This document shows, in pieces, positions 1-7,889 of a stretch of 38,267 bases of DNA (the stretch's first letter is position 1; every line of letters begins with the position of its first letter). This stretch comes from Verrucomicrobiota bacterium (lineage in GTDB: Bacteria; Verrucomicrobiota; Verrucomicrobiia; Opitutales; Oceanipulchritudinaceae). The stretch lies in assembly GCA_009908535.1 (NCBI GenBank), contig JAAAOD010000043.1, positions 1-38,267 of the forward strand, written 5' to 3'. Below the pieces are notes generated by a model that searched no databases, was not told the DNA's origin, and saw only the letters and a list, made by a program, of their open reading frames with translations. The position numbers and the translations under genes were made by a program.

Positions 1-32
1 AGTAAAAGCTGCTCGCGGAAGGCTGAGGCGGG

Positions 33-935
33 ATGGCCTTCCGTCCCGAGCGCGACGTCCCGCTCGCACCGCTGACGACTTGGAAAATCGGCGGCCCGGC
101 GGAATGGTATGCCGCGCCGCGGACACGCGAAGACCTGCTCGCCGCGCTTGCATGGGCGAAAACGGAAGGATGTCCGCTGACGATCCTTGGCCGCGGCTCC
201 AATGTTCTTCTGCCCGACGAGGGCCTTTCCGGCCTCACGGTCGTGCTCCGTCACTACGCGCCGGAGACGGTCCTTCACGGGGAGGCGGGGGACGGGAGCC
301 GCCTTTTTGAAACGGGTGCGGGATTTTCGCTGCCCCGGCTGGCGCGGGAGGCGGCCGCGGCCGGCTATGGCGGTTACAGCTTCTACATCGGGATTCCCGG
401 AACGGTTGGCGGGGCTGTGGTCATGAATGCCGGCTTCGGGCCGGGGGACGAACGGCAGACGGCCCACCGCTGCGAGGAAGTGGAGGCGCTTCGCCCGGGC
501 GAAGCGCCGCGCTGGCGTCCGTACGCCGACTTCGGACCGACGTACCGCCATACCGCCTTGATCGGAAGCGACGCCGTCGTCCTCACCGCGCGCTTCCGCT
601 TCCGTGAACGTGCGAGCGCGGAATCCCTGCGCCAGGCCACGGCGGAGCACCTTGCCATGCGCAAGCGCATGCAACCGCTGACGCGGCCGACGGCGGGCTC
701 CGTCTTCAAGGGGACTTCCGAGGGGCAGCCCGCGGGACGCCTCATCGACGAAGCCGGTTTGAAGGGTCTCCGCATCGGCGGTGCGGTGGTTTCTGAGAAG
801 CACGCCAACTGGATCGAGAACCACGGTGGAGCGACGGCGGCGGATGTGCGGGCCCTCATCGTGCGTATCCAGGAACGGGTACAGGCGCGCACGGGTATTT
901 TCCTTGAGCCGGAGGTGCGGATGCTTACCCCTTGA
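33..935 (+). CDS. murB: UDP-N-acetylenolpyruvoylglucosamine reductase MurB
   Basis: MurB reduces UDP-GlcNAc-enolpyruvate to UDP-MurNAc with NADPH and FAD, in the cytoplasm, for peptidoglycan synthesis. The 300-residue protein has the family's landmarks in order: the FAD-binding GRGSNVLL at 53-60, IGIPGTVGGAVVMNAG at 119-134, the YR pair at 171-172, GSVFKG at 222-227 with the catalytic Ser223, PAGRLIDEAGLKG at 233-245, and the terminal LEPEV motif at 291-295 that carries the catalytic Glu. Length and the lack of an inserted loop fit the shorter type II MurB. An in-frame TGA at 24-26 leaves the ATG at 33 as the only nearby start. The gene sits 6 bases before gmd, which is unusual for a gene normally in the dcw cell-division cluster. 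The 32 bases before it hold no recognisable gene end, although a TAA (3-5) or TGA (24-26) could close an upstream one. Confidence 0.96.
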   Translation: MAFRPERDVPLAPLTTWKIGGPAEWYAAPRTREDLLAALAWAKTEGCPLTILGRGSNVLLPDEGLSGLTVVLRHYAPETVLHGEAGDGSRLFETGAGFSLPRLAREAAAAGYGGYSFYIGIPGTVGGAVVMNAGFGPGDERQTAHRCEEVEALRPGEAPRWRPYADFGPTYRHTALIGSDAVVLTARFRFRERASAESLRQATAEHLAMRKRMQPLTRPTAGSVFKGTSEGQPAGRLIDEAGLKGLRIGGAVVSEKHANWIENHGGATAADVRALIVRIQERVQARTGIFLEPEVRMLTP

Positions 936-941
936 CGGGAC

Positions 942-1919
942 ATGAAAGCCTTTATTACCGGGATCACGGGCCAGGACGGCTCCTATCTGACCGAGCTGCT
1001 CCTCGAGAAAGGCTACACCGTACACGGCCTTGTCCGCCGCCCGGAAAACCTGCCCTACGGCAACCTTGCCGCATTTGTCGCCGATGAATCGATTTACAAT
1101 GAGCGGCTTTTTCTCCACATCGGATCGTTCGAGGACGCTACCCACCTGCGCCGGCTGATCGTCCGCGCGCAACCGGATGAATTTTACCACCTCGCCGCGC
1201 AGAGCAGCCCGCGCGTCAGCCTCGAGCTGCCGGAGACTACGGTGGAGAGTGTGGGCATGGCGACGGTTCGGCTTCTGGAGATCCTGCGCGACCTCGATCA
1301 TCCCCCCAAGTTCCTCTACGCTTCCTCCTCGGAAATTTTCGGATCGCCGCCCCATTCCCCGCAGGACGAAGGCACCCCGGTGATTCCCTCCACCCCCTAC
1401 GGGGCGGCCAAGGCCTTTTCCATGCAGATGGCCCGGATCTACCGCTCCGCCTACGGCCTGCAAACCTGTTCGGCCATCCTCTACAACCACGAATCCGTTC
1501 GCCGTAGTGGCGGATTCGTGACAATGAAGATCGCGCGCGCAGCCGCCCGCATCAAGGCGGGCCTGCAGCAGCGCCTCGAGCTGGGCAGCCTCGAGGGCCG
1601 GCGCGACTGGGGCTGGGCGCAGGATTATGTCCACGGCATGTGGCTGATGCTGCAGCAGGAGGCCGTGGACGACTTCATTCTCGCCACCGGTCGCCTTCAC
1701 AGCGTGCAGGACGTCGTCCGCGTCGCCTTTGAAGCGGTCGATCTCAACTGGCAGGACTACGTCGACCATGACGCCGCCCTTGTCACGGCGGTGGAACCGA
1801 CCTCCCTCTGCGGCAATCCCGGCAAGGCGCAACGGATCCTCGGCTGGCGCAATACCGTTCCCTTCGAGGAGATCATCCGGAGGATGGTCCGGCACGAAGC
1901 TGGAAAAATCCCCGCCTGA
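942..1919 (+). CDS. gmd: GDP-mannose 4,6-dehydratase
   Basis: Predicted to convert GDP-D-mannose to GDP-4-keto-6-deoxy-mannose, the branch point to GDP-L-fucose, GDP-D-rhamnose, GDP-perosamine and GDP-colitose. It is an extended short-chain dehydrogenase: GITGQDGSYL at 7-16 binds NADP; SSSEIFG (128-134) supplies the Ser (in place of the usual Thr) and Glu131; Tyr153 and Lys157 form YxxxK. The block around 'RRDWGWAQDYVHGMWLMLQQ' and the later GNPGKAQRILGW are family hallmarks. At 325 residues it is somewhat shorter than the roughly 345-370 usual for Gmd. The ATG lies 6 bases after murB, so the two are probably co-transcribed. No GDP-fucose synthase or GDP-rhamnose reductase follows in the window, so the final sugar cannot be named. 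Family assignment is strong; the in vivo product is not fixed by sequence. Confidence 0.9.
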   Translation: MKAFITGITGQDGSYLTELLLEKGYTVHGLVRRPENLPYGNLAAFVADESIYNERLFLHIGSFEDATHLRRLIVRAQPDEFYHLAAQSSPRVSLELPETTVESVGMATVRLLEILRDLDHPPKFLYASSSEIFGSPPHSPQDEGTPVIPSTPYGAAKAFSMQMARIYRSAYGLQTCSAILYNHESVRRSGGFVTMKIARAAARIKAGLQQRLELGSLEGRRDWGWAQDYVHGMWLMLQQEAVDDFILATGRLHSVQDVVRVAFEAVDLNWQDYVDHDAALVTAVEPTSLCGNPGKAQRILGWRNTVPFEEIIRRMVRHEAGKIPA

Positions 1920-1958
1920 AACCCGCCCGCGACACAAGCTTTTCAAGAGATCCTGCGG

Positions 1959-1997
1959 TAAAAAAAGAAGAAGGCCGGGGGGTGCCGGCCTTCTTCT
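1959..1997 (-). terminator. Rho-independent terminator, minus-strand orientation
   Basis: Perfect inverted repeat: left arm AGAAGAAGGCCGG at 1966-1978, loop of 6 bases, right arm CCGGCCTTCTTCT at 1985-1997. Read on the minus strand the stem is followed directly by a run of T (the A run at 1960-1966). On the plus strand there is no T run after the stem. It therefore best fits a transcript coming from the minus-strand frame at 2044-2250, although it may also slow plus-strand transcripts leaving gmd, 46 bases upstream. Confidence 0.7.
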
Positions 1998-2043
1998 AAC
2001 CTACGGGATTCTCCGCTAAAGGATTGACTGTCGCAAACTCAAC

Positions 2044-2250
2044 CTACTCTTGCCTGTGAAAATCCCGCAAAGACTTACCCTCCAGAAAGCTAGTCGTTTC
2101 CAATGTTGCGACCAGACCGATCCACGTCAGCATAAAAAGAACCACTGCCTGCGACATGGGGAGCCGCATAAGGGAGCAGACGCTGGCGACAGCCAGGCTG
2201 GCCAAGCCAACAACGATAAAAACAAATAACTTTTTGGAGATAACAATCAT
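2044..2250 (-). CDS. Possible small two-helix membrane protein
   Basis: I do not recognise this family. The frame from the ATG at 2250 to the TAG at 2044 gives 68 residues, mostly hydrophobic, with two likely membrane helices (about residues 6-25, KLFVFIVVGLASLAVASVCS, and 31-48, PMSQAVVLFMLTWIGLVA) and a short charged tail ending in DFHRQE. The frame stays open upstream to 2454, but that extension reads like non-coding sequence and would overlap the start of the plus-strand gene at 2384. Support for a real gene comes from the coherent membrane topology and from a terminator with a T run just downstream on the same strand. Against it: no Shine-Dalgarno sequence before the ATG and no recognisable homologue. 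Real or spurious remains open. Confidence 0.42.
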   Translation of the reverse strand: MIVISKKLFVFIVVGLASLAVASVCSLMRLPMSQAVVLFMLTWIGLVATLETTSFLEGKSLRDFHRQE

Positions 2251-2383
2251 TTGGGGTACGCGGGAAACGTGGAGGCTTCCGCAACGCTCGTCAACGCCAA
2301 AAACAACAATATTTTGGTGAGCGGACAAATAAAGTGATAAGCGGCCGAGGGCCTTCAATTGGCAGGAACGGGCTTGCCCCGGC

Positions 2384-3556
2384 ATGGATGCGTGCCCTAA
2401 TGCGGAGAGGAAAGTTGCTGTCGTGAAGGAACGCCACTCATTCGCCGCCACCAATCCCTGCCATGTTTACGATCTGGCCCTCGCTTTGGGGGAGATGGGG
2501 GCGCTTGGGACCTACCTGAGCGGCTATCCCCGGTGGCGGTTGCGGCCGCCGGCGGGATTCCCGCTGCGGTCACGCAGCTGGCGGACCCTGGTGACCTACG
2601 GTCTGCAACGGTTTCCGGAATTCCTGCGCCCGGCCGATGACGCCGTTTTCCGCTGGCAGGACCGGGGTTTTGACAAGGCGGCTTCGGCGCTGCTGCCGGA
2701 GGAGGGCTTTCTCCACGGGCTTCCGGGGCAATGCCGCGCCCTCTTCCGGGCGGCACGGCAGCGCTCCCTTCCCACGGTCCTGAACCATGCCATGGGGCCG
2801 CTGGAGCAGCAGCGCAAACTGGTCGCTCCGGAGTATGAACGGGCGGGCCTGAGCCTTGAGAAGCAGGTGCCGCTTCCGGCGCATTACCTCGACCGTCTGC
2901 AGGAGGAGCGGGAACTGGCTGACTGGCACTGCGTGGCCTCCACCGTGGTCCGTGACCAGCTGGTGGCGGACGGCATGCCGCGGGAGAAGATCTGGGTGGT
3001 TCCCTACGGCGCGGACGGGCGCCTCTTTGCCAAGCGGGATTGCGTTCCGAAGGGCCCGTTCCGCATCTGTTTCGCCGGTCGGCAGAGCCTGCGCAAAGGC
3101 ATTCATTATTTGCTCCAGGCCCTGAAGGAAACCGATTCCACCGGATGGGAATTGCACTGCTTCGGGATGACCTTCCGGGAGACGGCAGCGGATTTTGCCA
3201 GCTACGGGGGGCGGGCCACCGTCCGCCAGCGTGGATCCGTCGCGCAGGCCGAACTGGCGAAGGAACTGCGGCAGATGGATGTTCTGGTCCTGCCCTCGGC
3301 GGAGGAGGCCTTCGGCCTGGTTGTGGTACAGGCACTGCAGGTGGGGGTTCCCTGCATTGTCAGCGAACGGGTGGGGGCGAAGGACCTGTTGCGCGAGGGG
3401 GAAACCGGGGAGGTGGTTCCCTTCGGCAACCCCGCCGCCCTCGCTGACGCGCTGCGGCGCTGGGCGCGGCAGCGGCGAACGGTTCCGGACGCGTTTCCCT
3501 GGACGCAAAGCGCGGAGAAACTGCTCGAAGAAGCCCAGGCCCACGATGAGCGATAA
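2384..3556 (+). CDS. Glycosyltransferase family 4-like (GT-B fold)
   Basis: Predicted retaining glycosyltransferase that adds one sugar to a lipid-linked glycan at the inner membrane. It has 390 residues. The N-terminal half (1-200) has the GT-B acceptor-domain opening VAVVKERHSF followed by NPCHVYDLALAL. The C-terminal half has IWVVPYGADG (203-212), RICFAGRQSLRKGIHYLLQAL (from 227) and the nucleotide-sugar region LVLPSAEEAFGLVVVQAL (301-318). The EX7E motif of GT4 enzymes is E308 and then Gln316 where the second Glu is expected, a departure from consensus. The ATG at 2384 is preferred because it keeps the first beta strand, though there is no good ribosome site before it. It opens the long operon and overlaps the polymerase gene by 11 bases. 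Donor and acceptor are unknown. Confidence 0.87.
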   Translation: MDACPNAERKVAVVKERHSFAATNPCHVYDLALALGEMGALGTYLSGYPRWRLRPPAGFPLRSRSWRTLVTYGLQRFPEFLRPADDAVFRWQDRGFDKAASALLPEEGFLHGLPGQCRALFRAARQRSLPTVLNHAMGPLEQQRKLVAPEYERAGLSLEKQVPLPAHYLDRLQEERELADWHCVASTVVRDQLVADGMPREKIWVVPYGADGRLFAKRDCVPKGPFRICFAGRQSLRKGIHYLLQALKETDSTGWELHCFGMTFRETAADFASYGGRATVRQRGSVAQAELAKELRQMDVLVLPSAEEAFGLVVVQALQVGVPCIVSERVGAKDLLREGETGEVVPFGNPAALADALRRWARQRRTVPDAFPWTQSAEKLLEEAQAHDER

Positions 3557-4976
3557 CAACAATATTGGACCCAGTCCGGCGGGAACGATCCTGCTGCTGG
3601 CCGCCTGTGTCATTGGTTATTTCCTGAGCACCGTGGAGGCAACCTCTTCGAAGATGGCCGGCCAGGTCAGCATGGTGCTGTTAGGCGCCATCGCCATCAG
3701 CCTGCTCTTCGACATGAAAGCGGGGATCCGCAACCTCATCCGGGTCGATATTTTCGCCCTCATCGCCTTCTATTTTCTTACTTTCTTTGAATTTCTTTTC
3801 CCGCAGAGCAAGTTCGACCTACTCGTCATTCCGGAACACGTCGTTACGGCCACCCAGCTCGCTCTCCTTGGATTCGCCACCATGGCCATCGGACGGCATA
3901 TCAACCTCTTTCCCCGCCGTTGGCTGGAACCGATCGGGGCGGTGAAGATCCGCGACGGGGATTTCCTCATCATCTATTTTGGAGCGGCCTTTCTGAATTT
4001 CCTGCCGATGTTTCTGGCGGTGGATTTCAATCCGGTAACCTGGGCCAACGAGCTGCTGGAGCCGCGTTTCACCCAGCCATGGAGCCGCGGACGTTACGGG
4101 AGCCTTGCGACGCTGCTGAATGAATTGAAACTCCTCGGTTACGTCATGCCCCCGCTGGCAGGGGTCATTTTCGCACGGCGCAAGCATTACAACATCGTCC
4201 CCCTTGTTCTTATCGCGTTGACGATGCTCATGCTCTATTTCGTGGCCTTCGCGGGGGGAACGCGCAACGTCCTCGCCATTCAACTGGCGGGGTTGCTCGG
4301 GGGCTACTTTGTCATCCAGCCCAAAATCCGCTTTGTCCCCATGGCGATCACCGTTCTGGCCTTCGGCGTGAGCTTCCTGTATCTGGCTGAACGAATGCTG
4401 GAGTTTCGGGAGATGGGGCTGCGGCAGTATGTGGAAGGCGGATATTACCAGCCCGGCTACCGCGAAATCGCCGATACCTACCTTGCGGGTGCCTACGAGC
4501 AGCCGAAGGAATCGGGATACATGGTGGATTACAATCTCTGGCGAATATCCCAGATGGTGGCGGCGTTTCCCGAGGTATACGATTTCATCGGCTTCAACAT
4601 GCCCTATGTCGCGATAACCAAACCGGTGCCGCGGGCCTTCTGGCCCGGAAAACCGAAGGATCTGAAAGTAGGGCTCGAGGAAGTCGTGGGCGCCGAGGGC
4701 TACACCGTCGCCTGTACCTGGATGGGGGAGGCCTTCATTGCGGGGGGAGGCCTTTGGATCGTCATCGTCGGGCTCATGATCGGGGCCTTCTGCTGCTTCT
4801 GGAACGGACTGGCGACCTACCTTCACTCGACTTTTGCGCTCATTGTTTTTGCGAGCGGGTTCTATGCCGTGTTGCTTCTGATGCGGAGCCTGATGTTTTT
4901 TACAACGGCCTTGCTGCCCTCCATAGCCTTGATCATCATGGGAATAATTCTTTACAAGACGCGGGGGGTAAAATGA
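3546..4976 (+). CDS. Wzy-like polysaccharide polymerase, multi-pass membrane protein
   Basis: Predicted to join lipid-linked repeat units into a polymer on the periplasmic face of the inner membrane. The 476-residue protein is strongly hydrophobic, with roughly 11-12 membrane segments (first at about 14-30, last at about 455-470). A large polar loop lies at about 283-395 before the last three helices, as in O-antigen polymerases. Two motifs seen in the oligosaccharide repeat unit polymerase group are present: AGGTRN at 236-241 and PRAFWPGKP at 362-370. The frame is open much further upstream, but the ATG at 3546 is chosen because the upstream part is the shadow of the preceding glycosyltransferase. 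It overlaps that gene by 11 bases and the next by ATGA. Wzy proteins are poorly conserved, so the assignment rests on topology, motifs and context. Confidence 0.82.
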   Translation: MSDNNNIGPSPAGTILLLAACVIGYFLSTVEATSSKMAGQVSMVLLGAIAISLLFDMKAGIRNLIRVDIFALIAFYFLTFFEFLFPQSKFDLLVIPEHVVTATQLALLGFATMAIGRHINLFPRRWLEPIGAVKIRDGDFLIIYFGAAFLNFLPMFLAVDFNPVTWANELLEPRFTQPWSRGRYGSLATLLNELKLLGYVMPPLAGVIFARRKHYNIVPLVLIALTMLMLYFVAFAGGTRNVLAIQLAGLLGGYFVIQPKIRFVPMAITVLAFGVSFLYLAERMLEFREMGLRQYVEGGYYQPGYREIADTYLAGAYEQPKESGYMVDYNLWRISQMVAAFPEVYDFIGFNMPYVAITKPVPRAFWPGKPKDLKVGLEEVVGAEGYTVACTWMGEAFIAGGGLWIVIVGLMIGAFCCFWNGLATYLHSTFALIVFASGFYAVLLLMRSLMFFTTALLPSIALIIMGIILYKTRGVK

Positions 4977-5569
4977 CCGATTTTCAACGCGAGGAAATTT
5001 TCAGCGCCCGCCTGCACCGCGGCAACGAGAACTACCGACCCGAGGAATACCGCAGGCGGGTGTTGTGGATGGCTCTGCGGGGCCCATTGCGGCTTCTTCC
5101 CCGGTTCTGCTACGAGACACGCAACCGAATCCTCCGAGCGTTCGGGGCACGCATTGGAAGGGAGGTCCGTATCTATGCGGACGTGGATATCTTCTTTCCA
5201 TGGAATCTCGAGATCGGGGACGAGGTCACCATCGGCCCCCGGGTCCAACTGTATTCCCTTGGGCCGATTCGGATCGGAGCGGGGACGATGATCTCCTACG
5301 GGGCGCATTTCTGCGCCGGGACCCATGACTACACCCGTCGCAACCTGCCTTTGCTGAAGCCGGAGATCCGTCTCGGGGCGGGGATCTGGGTTTGTACGGA
5401 TGCCTTCATTGGCCCGGGCGTGGAGATCGGGGACTTCAGTATCGTGGGGGCGCGCGCGGTCGTCCTGAAATCCTTTCCCTCCCTCAGCATTCTCGGGGGC
5501 AATCCGGCCCGCAAGGTAAAGGACCGGCCGCTGCCGTCGGACAGCCGGTCGAGGGAGGCCACGTCGTGA
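4973..5569 (+). CDS. WcaF/LbH-type hexapeptide acetyltransferase
   Basis: Predicted to O-acetylate (or otherwise acylate) a sugar of the glycan using acetyl-CoA. The 198-residue protein has a helical N-terminus (1-60) and then left-handed beta-helix repeats of the [LIV]-G-x-x form: LEIGDEVTIGPRVQLYSLGPIRIGAG and, after a loop, GVEIGDFSIVGARAVV. The loop contains CAGTHDYTRRNLPL with the presumed catalytic His. The C-terminus has the typical ILGGNPARKV closing motif. The arrangement matches the WcaF/NodL acetyltransferase group. The start is the ATG at 4973, which overlaps the stop of the polymerase gene (ATGA), suggesting translational coupling. The acceptor sugar cannot be told. Confidence 0.87.
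   Translation: MTDFQREEIFSARLHRGNENYRPEEYRRRVLWMALRGPLRLLPRFCYETRNRILRAFGARIGREVRIYADVDIFFPWNLEIGDEVTIGPRVQLYSLGPIRIGAGTMISYGAHFCAGTHDYTRRNLPLLKPEIRLGAGIWVCTDAFIGPGVEIGDFSIVGARAVVLKSFPSLSILGGNPARKVKDRPLPSDSRSREATS
5553..5558 (+). promoter_or_regulatory. Ribosome binding site deciding a GTG start
   Basis: GGGAGG at 5553-5558 lies 7 bases before GTG 5566. It supports that GTG, which overlaps the TGA of the acetyltransferase gene (GTGA), over any start further upstream in the same open frame. Confidence 0.7.
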
Positions 5570-6813
5570 GCGGGGGTCGCCTGATTTTTCTCAACCGCTT
5601 TTTCTGGCCCGACCAGAGCGCGACGGCCCAGTTGTTGACGGATCTCGCCACCCGCCTGGCCTCCGAGGGCGAGGCGGAAGTGCTGGTCGTCACGAGTCGG
5701 CTCGATTATGCGGATAGCCGTCGCAGCTATGCGGCACGGGAGGAAAAGGAGGGGGTCCGCATCCGCCGGCTCTGGTCGACCCGTTTCGGGCGGGGCCGGT
5801 TGCCGGGGCGTGTTCTCGATTACCTGACGATCTACGCCTCCTTTTTCCTCTTCCTTCTCCGCGAGGCGCGTCCGGAAGACCGGGTTGTCCTGAAAACGGA
5901 TCCGCCCCTTCTCACGGTTCCGGGGATGCTGGCCCGGGCCCTGCGCCCCTTCCGGATGGTGGCCTGGTGCCAGGACCTTTTCCCCGAAGTGGCGATGGCG
6001 GGCATGCGCCTTCCGGGCTGGGGTCAGGCCGCCCTGCGGTGCCTGGCCAAGGTGCGCGACGGCAGCCTGCGCAGGGCGGAGGCCGTGGTCGTGCTCGGGG
6101 AGGACATGCAGCGCTACCTGGAGAGGCGGGGCCTGCCGCGCGAGCGGCTCCACATCATTCCCAACTGGTCCATCCAGCGCGAGGAAGGCGGTGGGCCGGA
6201 GCCATTGGAATTGCGCAGGCGCTGGGGCATCGGGGAGGAACCTTTCGTTGTCGGTTATTCCGGAAACCTTGGTCGCGCGCATGACCACAGGACGGTTCTC
6301 GCCGCCGCCCGGGAGTTCTCGGAAGAGGCGGGCAGAGTGGTATTCCTCTGCGTCGGCGGCGGGCACGGCTATGAGCGCCTGCAGCGGGAGGCCGCCGAGG
6401 AGGGGCTTTCCGGTCTTTTCCATTTTCAGGCCTATGTGGACCGGGCGGAGCTACACGCCTCCCTGCGTGTACCCGAGGTGCACTGGTTCAGCCTCCGCCC
6501 CGCGCTGACGCCTTACCTCTATCCAAGCAAATTTGCGGGAATCCTGCAGGCGGGACGGCCGGTTATTTTTGTCGGAAAAGCCTCCTCCGCGATCGCTGCG
6601 ATGACCGAGGCGGAGGGAATCGGTTCGGCCGTGGAGGAAGGGGATGGGAGCGGCTTCGCCGCCAGCGTGCGGGCCTTGCTCGCCGATCCTGCCGGACGCA
6701 GGGAAGCGGGCCGGCGTGCGTATGCGCTATGGGAACGGGACTTCCGGCGCCGGGACCGGCTGCAGGACTGGAGTGCCTTACTGAAAGGGGGAGAGGGGCC
6801 GTGCAGCGCATGA
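5566..6813 (+). CDS. Glycosyltransferase family 4, WbuB/WcaI-like
   Basis: GT-B glycosyltransferase of 415 residues. It begins with the pattern of the WbuB-like subgroup, RFFWPDQSATAQLLTDLA at 11-28, followed by VLVVTSR. Further landmarks are WCQDLFPEVA at 134-143, IIPNWSI at 198-203, GYSGNLGRAHD at 230-240 and the donor-site segment YPSKFAGILQAGRPVIF at 319-335. WbuB-like enzymes transfer 6-deoxy-amino sugars in several known O-antigens, but the sugar here is not predictable. The GTG start is supported by GGGAGG 7 bases upstream and by GTGA overlap with the preceding gene. It ends in an ATGA overlap with the next glycosyltransferase. Confidence 0.9.
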   Translation: MSGGRLIFLNRFFWPDQSATAQLLTDLATRLASEGEAEVLVVTSRLDYADSRRSYAAREEKEGVRIRRLWSTRFGRGRLPGRVLDYLTIYASFFLFLLREARPEDRVVLKTDPPLLTVPGMLARALRPFRMVAWCQDLFPEVAMAGMRLPGWGQAALRCLAKVRDGSLRRAEAVVVLGEDMQRYLERRGLPRERLHIIPNWSIQREEGGGPEPLELRRRWGIGEEPFVVGYSGNLGRAHDHRTVLAAAREFSEEAGRVVFLCVGGGHGYERLQREAAEEGLSGLFHFQAYVDRAELHASLRVPEVHWFSLRPALTPYLYPSKFAGILQAGRPVIFVGKASSAIAAMTEAEGIGSAVEEGDGSGFAASVRALLADPAGRREAGRRAYALWERDFRRRDRLQDWSALLKGGEGPCSA

Positions 6814-7889
6814 CACCGGCACCGGTCCTCGTTGTCTGGGACCGGATCGGGGATTATCACCGGGCGCGTCTGGCCGCGCTGGAGGCACAGCTTCCGCCCG
6901 GAGCGGTTCTTTATGCCGATCTTGGCGGTGCCGATCAACTGTACGGCTGGAAGAGCGAAAACGGTGGCGAGCGCTACTTCCTCCTTTCCGAAAAGCCGAT
7001 TGAATCGGCCGATTTCCTTCGCCGCGTTCTACGTTTCTGGAAAATCCTGCGGCAGGAAAAGCCCCGTGCGCTCGCCCTTTCCGGCTACGGACGTGCGTCC
7101 TACCTAGCCTTTCTTCTGCTGGGAAAGGTCCACCGCTGCCGCATCACCCTTTTCGCGGAATCATGGTACGGCAAAGGCGGTTTCCGGGACCGGCTCAAGG
7201 GTGCGCTCCTGCGCCTCAGCGGTTGCCGGTTCCTGCTTTCCGGCCAGCGGGCCCTCGCCCATTTCCGTGACCGCTTAGGGGTGCCCGCCAAGCGGCTTTT
7301 TCTCCCGTACAGTGTCGTCGACAACGCTCATTTTGCGGCGGCTTCCGGCGGCGCCTTCAGGGAACGGGAGCCGGTGTTCCTGTGCGTGGCCCGCTTCAGC
7401 CCCGAGAAGGATCTTTCCACCCTGCTGGAGGCCTTTCTTTCCTCCTCGGCACGCCGGACCCATCGGCTCCGGCTCCTCGGCGGGGGACCGCAGAAGGCGG
7501 CGCTGCAACGGCAGGCCGAGGGGGTGGAAGAGGTGGAATTTCTCGACTGGGTCGGATATGACGAACTGCCCGGGCATTACGGGCGGGCGCGTTTTTTTAT
7601 CCTCCCCAGTCGTTTCGAACCCTGGGGACTGGTCGTCAACGAGGCGATGGCGGCGGCCTTGCCCGTGATTCTCAGCGACGCCTGTGGTTGTGCCCCCGAC
7701 CTTGCCCGAAAGGAAAACGGGGAGGTCGTTCCGTCCGGGGATGTTGACGCGCTGCGGGACATCCTCGACCGCATGGCGGCGCTGCCGGAGGAGGAATGGG
7801 CGCGGCGGAGTCATGCTTCCCGTGCCATCGTGGAGGAGTATTCCTGCGGGGCATGGGCCCGGAACCTCTGCCGGAGCCTGCAGCCGTGA
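6810..7889 (+). CDS. Glycosyltransferase family 4
   Basis: GT-B glycosyltransferase of 359 residues from the ATG at 6810. The N-terminal domain opens with VLVVWDRIGDYHRARLAAL. The C-terminal Rossmann domain has PVFLCVARFSPEKDLSTLLEAF, LRLLGGGPQKAAL and the intact EX7E donor motif in PSRFEPWGLVVNEAMA. A GTG at 6801 is an alternative start with a better-placed purine-rich ribosome site (GGAG about 6789); the ATG is chosen because it overlaps the previous stop as ATGA, like most junctions in this operon. The 3' end overlaps the next gene as GTGA. Neither donor nor acceptor can be named. Confidence 0.9.
   Translation: MTPAPVLVVWDRIGDYHRARLAALEAQLPPGAVLYADLGGADQLYGWKSENGGERYFLLSEKPIESADFLRRVLRFWKILRQEKPRALALSGYGRASYLAFLLLGKVHRCRITLFAESWYGKGGFRDRLKGALLRLSGCRFLLSGQRALAHFRDRLGVPAKRLFLPYSVVDNAHFAAASGGAFREREPVFLCVARFSPEKDLSTLLEAFLSSSARRTHRLRLLGGGPQKAALQRQAEGVEEVEFLDWVGYDELPGHYGRARFFILPSRFEPWGLVVNEAMAAALPVILSDACGCAPDLARKENGEVVPSGDVDALRDILDRMAALPEEEWARRSHASRAIVEEYSCGAWARNLCRSLQP

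Larger units (their letters stand above)
1920..2383. other. 464-base break between gmd and the main glycan operon
   Basis: This is the longest stretch without a clear gene. It is visibly less GC-rich than its flanks. It contains a perfect 13-bp inverted repeat (1966-1997) and a possible small minus-strand membrane protein (2044-2250), both listed separately. The promoter for the glycosyltransferase gene at 2384 should lie between about 2250 and 2383, but no convincing -35/-10 pair was found. No RNA gene was recognised. Confidence 0.6.

Noticed and set aside
5329..6423. 364-codon open frame on the minus strand
   Set aside because: It is antisense to the acetyltransferase and WbuB-like glycosyltransferase genes, both with intact family motifs.
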